Shown here: piece after piece, positions 1-6,064 of the stretch | Position numbering within the stretch: the stretch's first letter is position 1 | How the letters are laid out: each line of letters starts with the position of its first letter | Assembly: GCA_934351705.1 (NCBI GenBank) | Contig: CAKRJK010000070.1 | Location: 1-7,243 of the forward strand | Length of the DNA: 7,243 nucleotides | Origin: an uncultured Lachnospiraceae bacterium | GTDB lineage: Bacteria > Bacillota > Clostridia > Lachnospirales > Lachnospiraceae | Direction: 5' to 3' | Made by a program: the position numbers and the translations under genes | Notes under the pieces: generated by a model | What the model saw: only the letters and a program-made list of their open reading frames with translations | Told to the model about the DNA's origin: nothing | Databases searched by the model: none

Positions 1-429
1 GACGGTAAGTATGCAAACGCAGCAGGTATCAGTGATCTGGCAGGAGCAACTTGTACATCACAGTTGGGAACAATCTGGTATGACAACTGCCTTCCACAGA
101 TTAAGGACGCAGACATCCAGCCTGCACAGGAATCCGCACCGGCAATGTTAGTTGCATTGAACAGCGGACGTGTTGATCTGGTTGCAACCGATATTCCGAC
201 AGCAAAAGCAGCGGTTATCGCTTACCCGGATATGAAGATTTTGGATTTCACAGACACAGAGGATAACTACAAAGTATCAGATGAGGATATTAATATCGGT
301 ATTTCCGTAAAAAAAGGAAACACAGAATTGTTAGAGAAAATCAACGGCGTTTTGAAAAACATGACAGTAGAAGAGTATGATTCCATGATGGAAGCGGCAA
401 TCAAAGCACAGCCGTTGTCAAATGAATAA
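1..429 (+). CDS. Amino-acid ABC transporter substrate-binding protein, C-terminal part (5' truncated)
   Basis: The reading frame is open from the first base and ends in TAA at 427-429, giving 142 visible residues. The signal peptide and first lobe lie outside the window. The visible part resembles the second half of family 3 solute-binding proteins (SBP_bac_3, periplasmic-binding type 2): a stretch around residues 13-26 (DLAGATCTSQLGTI), then VALNSGRVDLVATDIPTA (residues about 51-68), the usual hinge/ligand-lobe region, then NIGISVKKGN and a C-terminal helix typical of these proteins. In a Gram-positive cell it would be a lipoprotein outside the membrane that delivers a polar amino acid to the permease encoded 17 nt downstream. 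The substrate cannot be read from this fragment. An internal TTG at 64 is not a plausible start, because the same frame continues upstream with matching homology-like sequence. Confidence 0.9.
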   Translation, partial: DGKYANAAGISDLAGATCTSQLGTIWYDNCLPQIKDADIQPAQESAPAMLVALNSGRVDLVATDIPTAKAAVIAYPDMKILDFTDTEDNYKVSDEDINIGISVKKGNTELLEKINGVLKNMTVEEYDSMMEAAIKAQPLSNE

Positions 430-446
430 TAAAGGGGCTAATTAAC

Positions 447-1229
447 GTGATATCAAATATGAACTTCTGGGAGAGAATCGTGTATCTTTTGCAAGAGTAC
501 GGCACTTCTTATCTGAAGGGTGCCGGAACCACCTTGCTCATCGCGTTGGTATCCACGATTATCGGTTGTATTATCGGATTTTTGGTAGGAATCGTACAGA
601 CGATTCCGGTGGATAAACAAAGAGACTCCCTGATAAAACGTATCTTATTAAAAATTGTAAAAGTAATTTTAAAAATCTACGTGGAAGTATTCCGCGGTAC
701 GCCGATGATCGTACAGGCTGTATTTATCTATTACGGTATCTCGCAGATTTTCGGTGTGCAGATGGGAATGTGGCAGTCTGCTTTCCTCATTGTGTCCATT
801 AACACGGGTGCATATATGGCAGAGTCTGTCCGAGGCGGAATCATTTCCGTAGATCCGGGACAGACGGAAGGTGCCAAAGCAATCGGTATGACACATTTCC
901 AGACGATGACCAACGTCATCCTGCCGCAGGCATTCCGCAATATCTTGCCGCAGATCGGAAATAACCTGATCATTAACATTAAGGATACCTCGGTACTGTC
1001 CATTATCAGTATTGTAGATTTGTTCTTTGTACACAAGAGTGTTGCGGGAGCATTGTATACCTATTTTGAATCTGCAACGATTGTCATGTTGATTTACCTG
1101 ACGATGACAGTCCTGACATCAAAACTCTTACTGTTGTGGGAGAAGAAGATGGATGGTGCAGATAACTATGAGCTGGTAGATGTTATGGGAATCGGAACAC
1201 AGCTTGGAGAGGAAAGGGTGACAAGATAA
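447..1229 (+). CDS. Amino-acid ABC transporter permease (HisM/GlnP type)
   Basis: Integral membrane subunit of a polar amino-acid importer, 260 aa. The first hydrophobic segment is at about residues 27-51, followed by the family motif FRGTPMIVQ (82-90), further membrane segments at about 90-104, 109-125 and 182-230, and the cytoplasmic EAA loop (E141-G-A-K-A-I-G147 ... ILPQAFRN at 158-165) that docks on the ATPase. The GTG start at 447 is chosen because AAAGGGG (431-437) lies 9 nt upstream; the in-frame ATG at 459 would sit 21 nt from it. The gene follows the binding-protein gene closely, and its stop overlaps the start of the ATPase gene by one base (TAATG), so the two are probably translationally coupled. 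Residues 235-260 form a short hydrophilic tail after the last membrane segment. The family is clear, but the transported amino acid is unknown. Confidence 0.93.
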   Translation: MISNMNFWERIVYLLQEYGTSYLKGAGTTLLIALVSTIIGCIIGFLVGIVQTIPVDKQRDSLIKRILLKIVKVILKIYVEVFRGTPMIVQAVFIYYGISQIFGVQMGMWQSAFLIVSINTGAYMAESVRGGIISVDPGQTEGAKAIGMTHFQTMTNVILPQAFRNILPQIGNNLIINIKDTSVLSIISIVDLFFVHKSVAGALYTYFESATIVMLIYLTMTVLTSKLLLLWEKKMDGADNYELVDVMGIGTQLGEERVTR

Positions 1230-1978
1230 TGAGTGAACAGAATGAATTATTGACCGTTTCTCATCTTGAGAAATCCTTTGGTTCTCATGATGTACTAAAA
1301 GATATCAGTTTTCAGGTTTCCAAAGGAGACGTGGTTTCTATTATCGGTGCATCCGGTTCCGGAAAATCAACGATGCTTCGCTGTATCAACCTCTTAGAGA
1401 CACCGACAGGCGGAGAAATTCGTTATCACGATGAGGATATTACAAATCCAAAGATTAATGTTCCTGCTTACAGAGCAAAAGTAGGAATGGTATTTCAGAG
1501 CTTTAATCTTTTTAACAACATGACGGTTCTGGAGAATTGCATGGTAGGTCAGATCAAGGTTGCCGGCAAGAAAAAAGAAGAAGCAGAGGAAAAAGCACTG
1601 TTCTATCTCAAAAAGGTAGGCATGGATAGTTATATTAAGGCAAAACCGAGACAACTTTCGGGCGGACAAAAACAGAGGGTTGCCATTGCCAGAGCGTTGG
1701 CGATGGAGCCGGAGATACTGTTGTTCGATGAGCCGACTTCGGCATTGGATCCGCAGATGGTCGGTGAGGTCTTGGAAATTATGAAACAACTGGCAGAAGA
1801 AGGCTTGACGATGATCGTCGTTACACATGAGATGGCATTTGCCAGAGATATTTCCAGCCATGTCATTTTTATGGCGGACGGTGTGATCGAGGAGGAAGGA
1901 ACCGCACAGGAGGTATTCCACAATCCGCAGAGCGCCAAGACAAAAGAATTTCTATCCAGATTCCGCGGACTGGATTAA
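1229..1978 (+). CDS. Amino-acid ABC transporter ATP-binding protein (GlnQ type)
   Basis: Cytoplasmic ATPase that powers the importer, 249 aa, the usual length for this family. All motifs are present: Walker [10 protein letters not shown] (40-48, with Ala in place of the common Pro), Q-loop Gln90 in MVFQSFNLF, signature LSGGQKQR (143-150), Walker B ILLFDE (163-168, catalytic Glu168), D-loop SALD (171-174) and H-loop His200 (VTHEM). The start ATG at 1229 overlaps the permease stop; a GGAAAGGG stretch at 1211-1218 inside the permease gene serves as ribosome binding site. The [10 protein letters not shown] insert after residue 113 is a charged linker in the helical region, as in other polar amino-acid ATPases. 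It is the last gene of the operon and is followed by a terminator. I give no symbol because glnQ, artM, hisP and tcyN-like proteins cannot be separated without the substrate. Confidence 0.95.
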   Translation: MSEQNELLTVSHLEKSFGSHDVLKDISFQVSKGDVVSIIGASGSGKSTMLRCINLLETPTGGEIRYHDEDITNPKINVPAYRAKVGMVFQSFNLFNNMTVLENCMVGQIKVAGKKKEEAEEKALFYLKKVGMDSYIKAKPRQLSGGQKQRVAIARALAMEPEILLFDEPTSALDPQMVGEVLEIMKQLAEEGLTMIVVTHEMAFARDISSHVIFMADGVIEEEGTAQEVFHNPQSAKTKEFLSRFRGLD

Positions 1979-1995
1979 CAAAACAGAATTTGAGG

Positions 1996-2028
1996 ACTCA
2001 CAGATGAGAAGGTTGTCTGTGAGTTTTT
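1996..2028 (+). terminator. Intrinsic terminator of the ABC importer operon
   Basis: A perfect 9-bp stem, ACTCACAGA (1996-2004) with TCTGTGAGT (2016-2024), encloses an 11-nt loop and runs into TTTTT (2024-2028). It begins 17 nt after the ATPase stop codon, so it closes the transporter transcript. Confidence 0.88.
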
Positions 2029-2100
2029 GCTATCAAGGAATATCCTGTGTTACAATCAAAATAGAATGACAAAAAAAGAACGATTGGTAGTAGTTAGATT

Positions 2101-2128
2101 TTGCAAAATATGATAAGATACATATAAT
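2101..2128 (+). promoter_or_regulatory. Promoter of the diguanylate cyclase operon
   Basis: TTGCAA (2101-2106) and TATAAT (2123-2128, perfect -10) are separated by 16 nt, placing the start of transcription near 2135 and leaving a leader of about 20 nt. The -35 lies inside a 12-bp perfect palindrome ATTTTGCAAAAT (2098-2109). A weaker alternative lies upstream: TTGCTA (2027-2032), 18 nt, TACAAT (2051-2056), overlapping the end of the preceding terminator. Confidence 0.68.
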
Positions 2129-2154
2129 AAACAAACGATAAATACGGGTGAGAT

Positions 2155-3819
2155 ATGAAGTTCTTAAAAACATACAGCGTTGCACTGATTGTGGGTATCG
2201 TTTTTATCTTGGTTATGGTACTCAATACGAAAGATGAGGGCAACGTTTTAACGAATGCAGAAAAACAGAATTATAATAATGACTGGTCAATAGAGCTAAA
2301 CGGAAAAGAGACAGAGTATAAGAATTTGCCGGAGAGCGTCGAAAGGAACGGGGCGGATGTGATTACTCTGAGCAAGCAGCTCCCGGATACGATAGAAGAC
2401 GGTGAGTCGGTGGTGTTCTTTATGGGGCATCATATTATCAGAGCGTATGTCGACGAGGAATTAGTATATAGTTTCGATATTCCAAAAGCATACAAAAAAA
2501 CGAGTAAGACGCCGGGAACCAGTTGGAATTTTATTGATTTACGGGAGAATTATGCGGGAAAACAGCTAAAGATAGAGCTGACACCGGTTTATTCGGAGCA
2601 GGAAGTCGATATTCCCGATATGGTTTACGGGGATAAAGCCAATATCGTCACGGAGATTATTACAAGGAAGTCAGTGGCATTATTGATTTCCATTATCTTG
2701 GTGTTTTTAGGACTTACAATCCTGCTCTGTTATGCATTTTTCAAAAACCAGCTTCATTTAGAACAATATGTGATCTGGCTGGGGCTTTTTACGATTAATA
2801 TCGGTTGCTGGAGTATGTTGGAAACACAGGTGGTGAGTCTGCTGTTTGCACAGAATGTACAGGGGAGCAGAATCCCGTATATTATCTTGCAACTGATGCT
2901 TGTACCGATTGTATCGTTTGTGAAAAATCTTTGGTACAGGGGCAAGAGCAGAAGTTATGATATAATTTGTATTTTGAGTTTCATACTGCTGGCGGCGACC
3001 ACAGTATTGCAGTTTACGGGAATTTTGGATTATTACGAATCGGTTGCCGCAGTACATACACTTTATGCATTTGCCGGTCTGTGGATCGGAATGGTACTGG
3101 TCAAAGGAATCTTACACGGCAATGCCGAGGAGAAGACAGAAAAAGTACTGGTCTTGGTAAGTGAGATTGCAGTAGCAGTGTCCGTTATGGCGGATGTCCA
3201 CAATTCCTATGCGGTGGAGGCAGTCGATTCTGCGCAGATCAGCAGGGTGACAATTTTAATCTGGATTCTTCTGCTGTTGTGTCTTGCATTCCGGGATTCG
3301 GTCAAATTGATTCATCTGGGCGAGCAGTTCGAGATTGTTTCCGAGAAGGCATTGCATGATGAGATGACAAAGCTGTCCAATCGTACGGCGTTTGAGAGAA
3401 ATATGTCCTGTTTTGAGGCGACAACCGATCATGCGGTCATTATGTTTGATTTGAATAATCTAAAATATTTTAATGATAAGCATGGACATGCGATGGGTGA
3501 TTACTATATTATAGTATGCAGTGAAATTATCCAGGATGTCTTTGGCATTTTCGGACGGGTGTACCGCATAGGCGGTGACGAGTTCTGTGCTGTGGTAAGT
3601 GATATGGATCAGGCACGGTTTCTGGAATTGCAGGCTGAAATGAACAGCCGTATCGAGGGATTGAACGGAACATTTTTTGAAAATAAGATGTCGGTGGCTT
3701 CGGGATATGCCCGGTTTGACGAGGAACAGGATGTAGATATCCGCGAGACGATCAAGAGAGCTGATGGAGAGATGTACAATTATAAGGCATATATGAAGGA
3801 GAAAGCATATGAATTCTAA
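2155..3819 (+). CDS. Membrane-bound diguanylate cyclase (extracellular domain, 7TM, GGDEF)
   Basis: Predicted to make cyclic di-GMP from two GTP in response to an outside signal, 554 aa. Order of parts: N-terminal membrane anchor (8-23); an extracellular region (about 24-170) rich in beta-strand-like sequence, resembling the jelly-roll sensor of 7TMR-DISM proteins; about seven membrane segments (173-196, 203-221, 240-258, 268-287, 296-318, 330-346, 363-379); and a GGDEF domain from about 400. The domain shows HDEMTKLSNR (401-410), FDLNNLKYFND (431-441, metal-binding Asp432) and an intact RIGGDEF with GGDEF at 473-477, so it should be catalytically competent. The RxxD inhibitory site expected just before GGDEF is absent (that stretch reads FGIFGRVYR). 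There is no EAL domain. The ribosome binding site is weak: GGGTGA at 2146-2151, only 3 nt from the ATG. It overlaps the next gene by 11 nt. The ligand is unknown. Confidence 0.9.
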   Translation: MKFLKTYSVALIVGIVFILVMVLNTKDEGNVLTNAEKQNYNNDWSIELNGKETEYKNLPESVERNGADVITLSKQLPDTIEDGESVVFFMGHHIIRAYVDEELVYSFDIPKAYKKTSKTPGTSWNFIDLRENYAGKQLKIELTPVYSEQEVDIPDMVYGDKANIVTEIITRKSVALLISIILVFLGLTILLCYAFFKNQLHLEQYVIWLGLFTINIGCWSMLETQVVSLLFAQNVQGSRIPYIILQLMLVPIVSFVKNLWYRGKSRSYDIICILSFILLAATTVLQFTGILDYYESVAAVHTLYAFAGLWIGMVLVKGILHGNAEEKTEKVLVLVSEIAVAVSVMADVHNSYAVEAVDSAQISRVTILIWILLLLCLAFRDSVKLIHLGEQFEIVSEKALHDEMTKLSNRTAFERNMSCFEATTDHAVIMFDLNNLKYFNDKHGHAMGDYYIIVCSEIIQDVFGIFGRVYRIGGDEFCAVVSDMDQARFLELQAEMNSRIEGLNGTFFENKMSVASGYARFDEEQDVDIRETIKRADGEMYNYKAYMKEKAYEF

Positions 3820-4705
3820 TATCATTATTGCGGTTTGTTATTACGCAGTCCTGCTGGTTCAGTTTTTTAAAATGCGGGGCGAGAAAGATCCGAGAGAACA
3901 GGCGATTTTTGCGGTAACCATACCGGATGAGGCAATGGACAACGAAGAGATTAAAAGAGTACAGAAAAGTTACCTCACGTCATTGGTGACACTTTGTCTG
4001 GTCTTAGCGGTAGCACCGGTTGCGGTTTATCTGTCAAACTGGGTATCCATCAAAATGCTGTTGTGGATGCTGTTGATTGTGTTGGCGGCAACAGTTACCT
4101 ATATTCCATATATATCGGCAAATGCAAAGATAAAGAATTTAAAAGAAAAAAATCAATATATGACATTGGACCCGACGTTAAAGCAAATTGACGATTTGTG
4201 GAAATACGGTGTGTTTTACAACAACCCAAAAGACGAACGCTTGACGGCGGAGAAGAGAATCGGTATCGGAACCTGTATCAACCATGCAAAACCGATGGGA
4301 AAATTTTTGTCCGTATTGGCAGTGGTTGCATTAATCTTTGTATTCGGATTCGGGGGATACCGGTTGAAGGTACAGTCTACACCGCTGGTTTTAGAGTATG
4401 AGGATGGTGTGTTAGAGGCAGGACAGGTGCGTGCGAAATATACGGTAGATACAGACGAAATACAAACGGCAATGCTGCTGACGGAGTTGCCAAAGGCAAC
4501 GAAAGTAGTCGGAACGGGAATGGATAATCTTTCCTGCGGCGTGTACGATGTGTCAGGTCTTGGAAATTGCAGCTTGAATCTGAATCCGCAGAATCACTTG
4601 TTTATCCTGATCCAGGCGGAGGACGGAAGATATATTTTCTCGGCGGATACGGATGAAAAGACGCAGGAGATATTTGATGAATTGAAGAATGATATGTCAC
4701 TGTAA
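3809..4705 (+). CDS. Membrane protein with DUF5808-like motif and bacterial PH-like C-terminus
   Basis: No established function; 298 aa. Four membrane segments are visible (about 4-20, 57-77, 82-102, 165-184). Between the third and fourth is WKYGVFYNNPKDERL...EKRIGIG (131-154), which matches the DUF5808 pattern (W...G.FY.NP.D.RL...KR.G.G) known from DUF1648/SdpI-like membrane proteins. Residues about 193-293, after the last membrane segment, read like a small beta-rich domain ending in a helix (DEKTQEIFDELKN), consistent with a bacterial PH domain (bPH_5 type). The ATG at 3809 lies inside the end of the cyclase gene and has a strong AAGGAG (3796-3801) 7 nt upstream, so it is co-transcribed and probably coupled. 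Pairing with a diguanylate cyclase rather than a GntR-type regulator is the notable context. The domain names are by-eye assignments and the role is not known. Confidence 0.82.
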   Translation: MNSNIIIAVCYYAVLLVQFFKMRGEKDPREQAIFAVTIPDEAMDNEEIKRVQKSYLTSLVTLCLVLAVAPVAVYLSNWVSIKMLLWMLLIVLAATVTYIPYISANAKIKNLKEKNQYMTLDPTLKQIDDLWKYGVFYNNPKDERLTAEKRIGIGTCINHAKPMGKFLSVLAVVALIFVFGFGGYRLKVQSTPLVLEYEDGVLEAGQVRAKYTVDTDEIQTAMLLTELPKATKVVGTGMDNLSCGVYDVSGLGNCSLNLNPQNHLFILIQAEDGRYIFSADTDEKTQEIFDELKNDMSL

Positions 4706-4720
4706 GAAAATAAAAAAAGG

Positions 4721-4751
4721 AAATGGCTTGCTACTCGCAAGCCATTTTTTT
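4721..4751. terminator. Bidirectional terminator between convergent operons, overlapping the thiT 3' end
   Basis: A perfect 11-bp stem, AAATGGCTTGC (4721-4731) with GCAAGCCATTT (4737-4747), has a 5-nt loop. On the plus strand it runs into T7 (4745-4751), 15 nt after the stop of the DUF5808-like gene. On the minus strand it is followed, after CC, by T7 (4718-4712), so it can also end the thiT transcript. The thiT stop codon TAG (4731-4733) begins in the loop of this hairpin and ends on the last base of the stem. Confidence 0.9.
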
Positions 4752-5411
4752 AACGTGTTTTAAGGCTTTATCTACTGCAGGAATTGCAATGACAATCAAA
4801 GTCACAATCGCTTCCGGTATCAGATAAAAACCGTTGTAAGCTAAGGAATAAACCGGAGCACTCATACCGGTTCCCTCGGCGTAAGCCGCAAAGAACAAAA
4901 GTCCTGATAAGAATGCAAAAACATATCTTCCCAACACACCGACAATATAACCTTTGATCAGACCGTGTTTTGAATTCTGGAAGAATCCGGAAAGACCGAG
5001 AGCACCAAATGCGAGCGGATAATCAACGAGTAACTGTGGGATACTGTAAAATACCGGATCAATGACGAACTGCAATAAACCGTAAGCAACAGCAGTCATA
5101 ATTCCGGAGACAGGTCCGTACCAGTAACCGATCAATACGATAAACAACATACTGAAAAGTGTGATAGAACCGCCCATCGGGAGATCAAAAAATTTAATCA
5201 TGGAAGTAACGATTCCGAGTGCCATTGCAACAGCGGAAAATACAAGCTGTTTAGTGGAACGCACCTGGGAATCTTTACGGCTGTGAACAAACAGCGCAAT
5301 GGCGATCAGTGCGACGATCAGTACTACGATGGTAATGATACCGCCGGTGGTCAGTTGGAAAACGTCTTCGTCCCAACTGTTTTTTGTTTGGATTGCAAAA
5401 AATTTAGACAT
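4731..5411 (-). CDS. thiT: ThiT-like thiamine transporter, ECF S-component, with extra N-terminal membrane helix
   Basis: Membrane-embedded substrate-binding subunit for thiamine uptake; such proteins work with a shared ECF module (EcfA, EcfA', EcfT), which is not encoded here. The 226-aa product contains ThiT family stretches: LPMGGSITLFSMLFIVLIGY (77-96), YGLLQFVIDP (110-119), LLVDYPLAFGALGLSG (127-142), GRYVFAFLSGLLFFAAYAEG (161-180) and YSLAYNG (188-194). Classical ThiT proteins are about 180-200 aa; here residues 1-50 add a further hydrophobic segment (about 24-43) and a charged linker. The ATG at 5411 has a perfect AAAGGAGG (5426-5419) 7 nt upstream. A TPP aptamer in the leader independently supports a thiamine role. 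From memory of lactococcal ThiT, a thiamine-contacting His in the RYxxxF stretch appears to be Ala166 here; this needs an alignment. The stop codon falls in the terminator hairpin. Confidence 0.88.
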   Translation of the reverse strand: MSKFFAIQTKNSWDEDVFQLTTGGIITIVVLIVALIAIALFVHSRKDSQVRSTKQLVFSAVAMALGIVTSMIKFFDLPMGGSITLFSMLFIVLIGYWYGPVSGIMTAVAYGLLQFVIDPVFYSIPQLLVDYPLAFGALGLSGFFQNSKHGLIKGYIVGVLGRYVFAFLSGLLFFAAYAEGTGMSAPVYSLAYNGFYLIPEAIVTLIVIAIPAVDKALKHVKKMACE

Positions 5412-5449
5412 AAAAAATCCTCCTTTGATATTCCATATATCTGCGGAGG
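5412..5449 (-). promoter_or_regulatory. Riboswitch expression platform: hairpin that hides the thiT ribosome binding site
   Basis: Read on the minus strand, CCTCC (5449-5445) pairs with GGAGG (5423-5419), the core of the thiT Shine-Dalgarno. Inside that stem, GATAT (5441-5437) pairs with ATATC (5431-5427) across a 3x3 internal loop, leaving a 5-nt apical loop. Directly after the stem comes A then T6 (5417-5412) and the start codon. The same hairpin could therefore block ribosome binding and also act as an intrinsic terminator when TPP is bound. Confidence 0.78.
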
Positions 5450-5461
5450 TTCCTATAATAA

Positions 5462-5545
5462 GCTAGCTTCCTTACGCCGGTATTATCCGGTTCAAGTAAT
5501 AATGGTTGATGTAAAAACATCTCTCAGCAATTACGCACCCATAGC
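5462..5545 (-). promoter_or_regulatory. TPP riboswitch aptamer (THI element)
   Basis: The minus strand carries the conserved THI-box landmarks in order: GGGTGC (5540-5535), CTGAGA (5527-5522), a variable hairpin GATGT...ACATC (P3 region, about 5522-5508), then ACTTGAACCGGATAATACC and GGCGTAAGGAAGC (5498-5466). TTAC/GTAA (P4) and CCGG/CCGG around ATAATA (P5) can pair, and GCTA (5545-5542) with TAGC (5465-5462) can close P1. Binding of thiamine pyrophosphate to this RNA is established for the class. Here it lies 50 nt upstream of the thiT start, so it should lower transporter expression when TPP is abundant. Confidence 0.95.
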
Positions 5546-5591
5546 AGGTATATGAATTTGTAAATTATTGTCGTCAAAAAACAACAAGGCT

Positions 5592-5620
5592 AATATAACA
5601 GGTTCAAATCAGAAAGTCAA
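5592..5620 (-). promoter_or_regulatory. Promoter of the thiT transcript
   Basis: Minus-strand TTGACT (5620-5615) and TATATT (5597-5592) are separated by 17 nt, with TG one base before the -10 (extended -10). Transcription would start near 5585, giving a leader of about 175 nt that contains the full TPP aptamer and its expression hairpin. Confidence 0.82.
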
Positions 5621-5641
5621 GCCATGTATTTTATAGAATAC

Positions 5642-5694
5642 AAAAAAGTAAAGGCACCATCTTCGAACTCTTCCGTTGCAAAGGTGGTGCCTTT
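5642..5694 (-). terminator. Terminator of the minus-strand non-coding RNA
   Basis: A 14-bp stem (one G-U pair) joins 5681-5694 to 5650-5663 around a 17-nt loop. On the minus strand the 3' arm ends GGTGCCTTT and is followed by AC and T6 (5647-5642). On the plus strand only TTTT follows, so the minus direction fits better. No protein gene lies upstream within 350 nt on that strand. Confidence 0.82.
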
Positions 5695-5802
5695 TAAAAT
5701 GTTTGATCCAATGGAACTTCCTCTCTTTCCTTTTTTATTTGGTAACAATTAAGCTTTATTTTGGACTTTTTATCTGGCTGTTTGTTTGGGTTTAGATTAA
5801 GT

Positions 5803-5931
5803 TTTTGGTGGACCGTACCTCCTATTCTTAGATTTTGTTTTTCTGTGTTTTATCTTCTTATTAGTACATTGGATTGTACCTCCTGTTTTGTTTGTTATTC
5901 TTGTTATCTAGCACATTGGACTGTACCTCCT
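5803..5931 (-). repeat. Three direct copies of a 21-nt SD-hairpin motif
   Basis: Copies at 5931-5911, 5884-5864 and 5823-5803 (minus strand). All three share AGGAGGTAC, then two purines, then TCCA. The first two are nearly identical over 21 nt (differences at two positions), while the third diverges after TCCA. Offsets between copies are 47 and 61 nt, so this is not an evenly spaced array. The linkers are A/C-rich and look unstructured. AGGAGGT is exactly complementary to the ACCTCCT of the 16S rRNA 3' end. Confidence 0.85.
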
Positions 5932-5973
5932 GCTTTTTGTTTTTTTATTTTGTACTTCCCTTTTGTTGATCTT

Positions 5974-6002
5974 ATATTATCAAATAAATACAAGTTTGTC
6001 AA
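5974..6002 (-). promoter_or_regulatory. Strong promoter of the non-coding RNA
   Basis: Minus-strand TTGACA (6002-5997, perfect -35) and TAATAT (5979-5974) are separated by exactly 17 nt, with TG just before the -10. This is among the best promoters in the window. It points into the gene-free stretch and begins just after the terminator of the TSCPD gene. Confidence 0.84.
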
Positions 6003-6023
6003 TAAGAAAAATGAAAAAAAGTT

Positions 6024-6064
6024 AAAAAAAATAAAGGTGTCTGAAAATTACAAACAAGACACCT
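6024..6064 (-). terminator. Terminator of the TSCPD-domain gene
   Basis: AGGTGTCT (6064-6057) pairs perfectly with AGACACCT (6042-6035) over 8 bp around a 14-nt loop. It is followed on the minus strand by TTAT and a run of seven T (6030-6024). It begins 22 nt after the stop codon at 6087. Confidence 0.85.

Larger units (their letters stand above)
5642..5967 (-). ncRNA. Candidate small RNA, about 326 nt, with repeated AGGAGGTAC hairpins; family not recognised
   Basis: This stretch has a near-consensus promoter at one end (6002-5974, minus) and a strong terminator at the other (5694-5642), but no credible protein gene in any frame. The predicted transcript starts near 5967 with AACAAAAGGGAAG. 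It is A-rich with low G content in its linkers, punctuated by three copies of AGGAGGTAC(A/G)(G/A)TCCA at 5931, 5884 and 5823 (5' ends). More degenerate relatives may occur near the 5' end (GGGAAGTAC, about 5959-5951) and the 3' part (GAGGAAGTTCCATTGG, about 5722-5707). Copies one and two fold into 5-bp hairpins with TCCAA in the loop. It lies between the TSCPD-protein terminator and the thiT promoter, in the same direction as both. I do not recognise it as 6S RNA, tmRNA, SRP RNA or RNase P RNA. The role is unknown; protein titration or ribosome/antisense decoy are guesses. Confidence 0.66.

Noticed and set aside
669..1034. Minus-strand frames of about 100-120 residues inside the permease gene, and similar ones inside the ATPase gene.
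   Set aside because: They lie fully antisense to well-supported transporter genes, with no promoter or SD and no recognisable motif.
5283..5555. A 90-residue plus-strand open frame antisense to thiT and its leader.
   Set aside because: It runs across the thiT start, the SD-hiding hairpin and the TPP aptamer, all strongly supported on the other strand, and has no SD.
5803..5931. The three 21-nt repeats as a short or decayed CRISPR array.
   Set aside because: Spacing is uneven (47 and 61 nt), the third copy is only partly conserved, linkers are A/C-rich and low complexity, and no cas gene is nearby.
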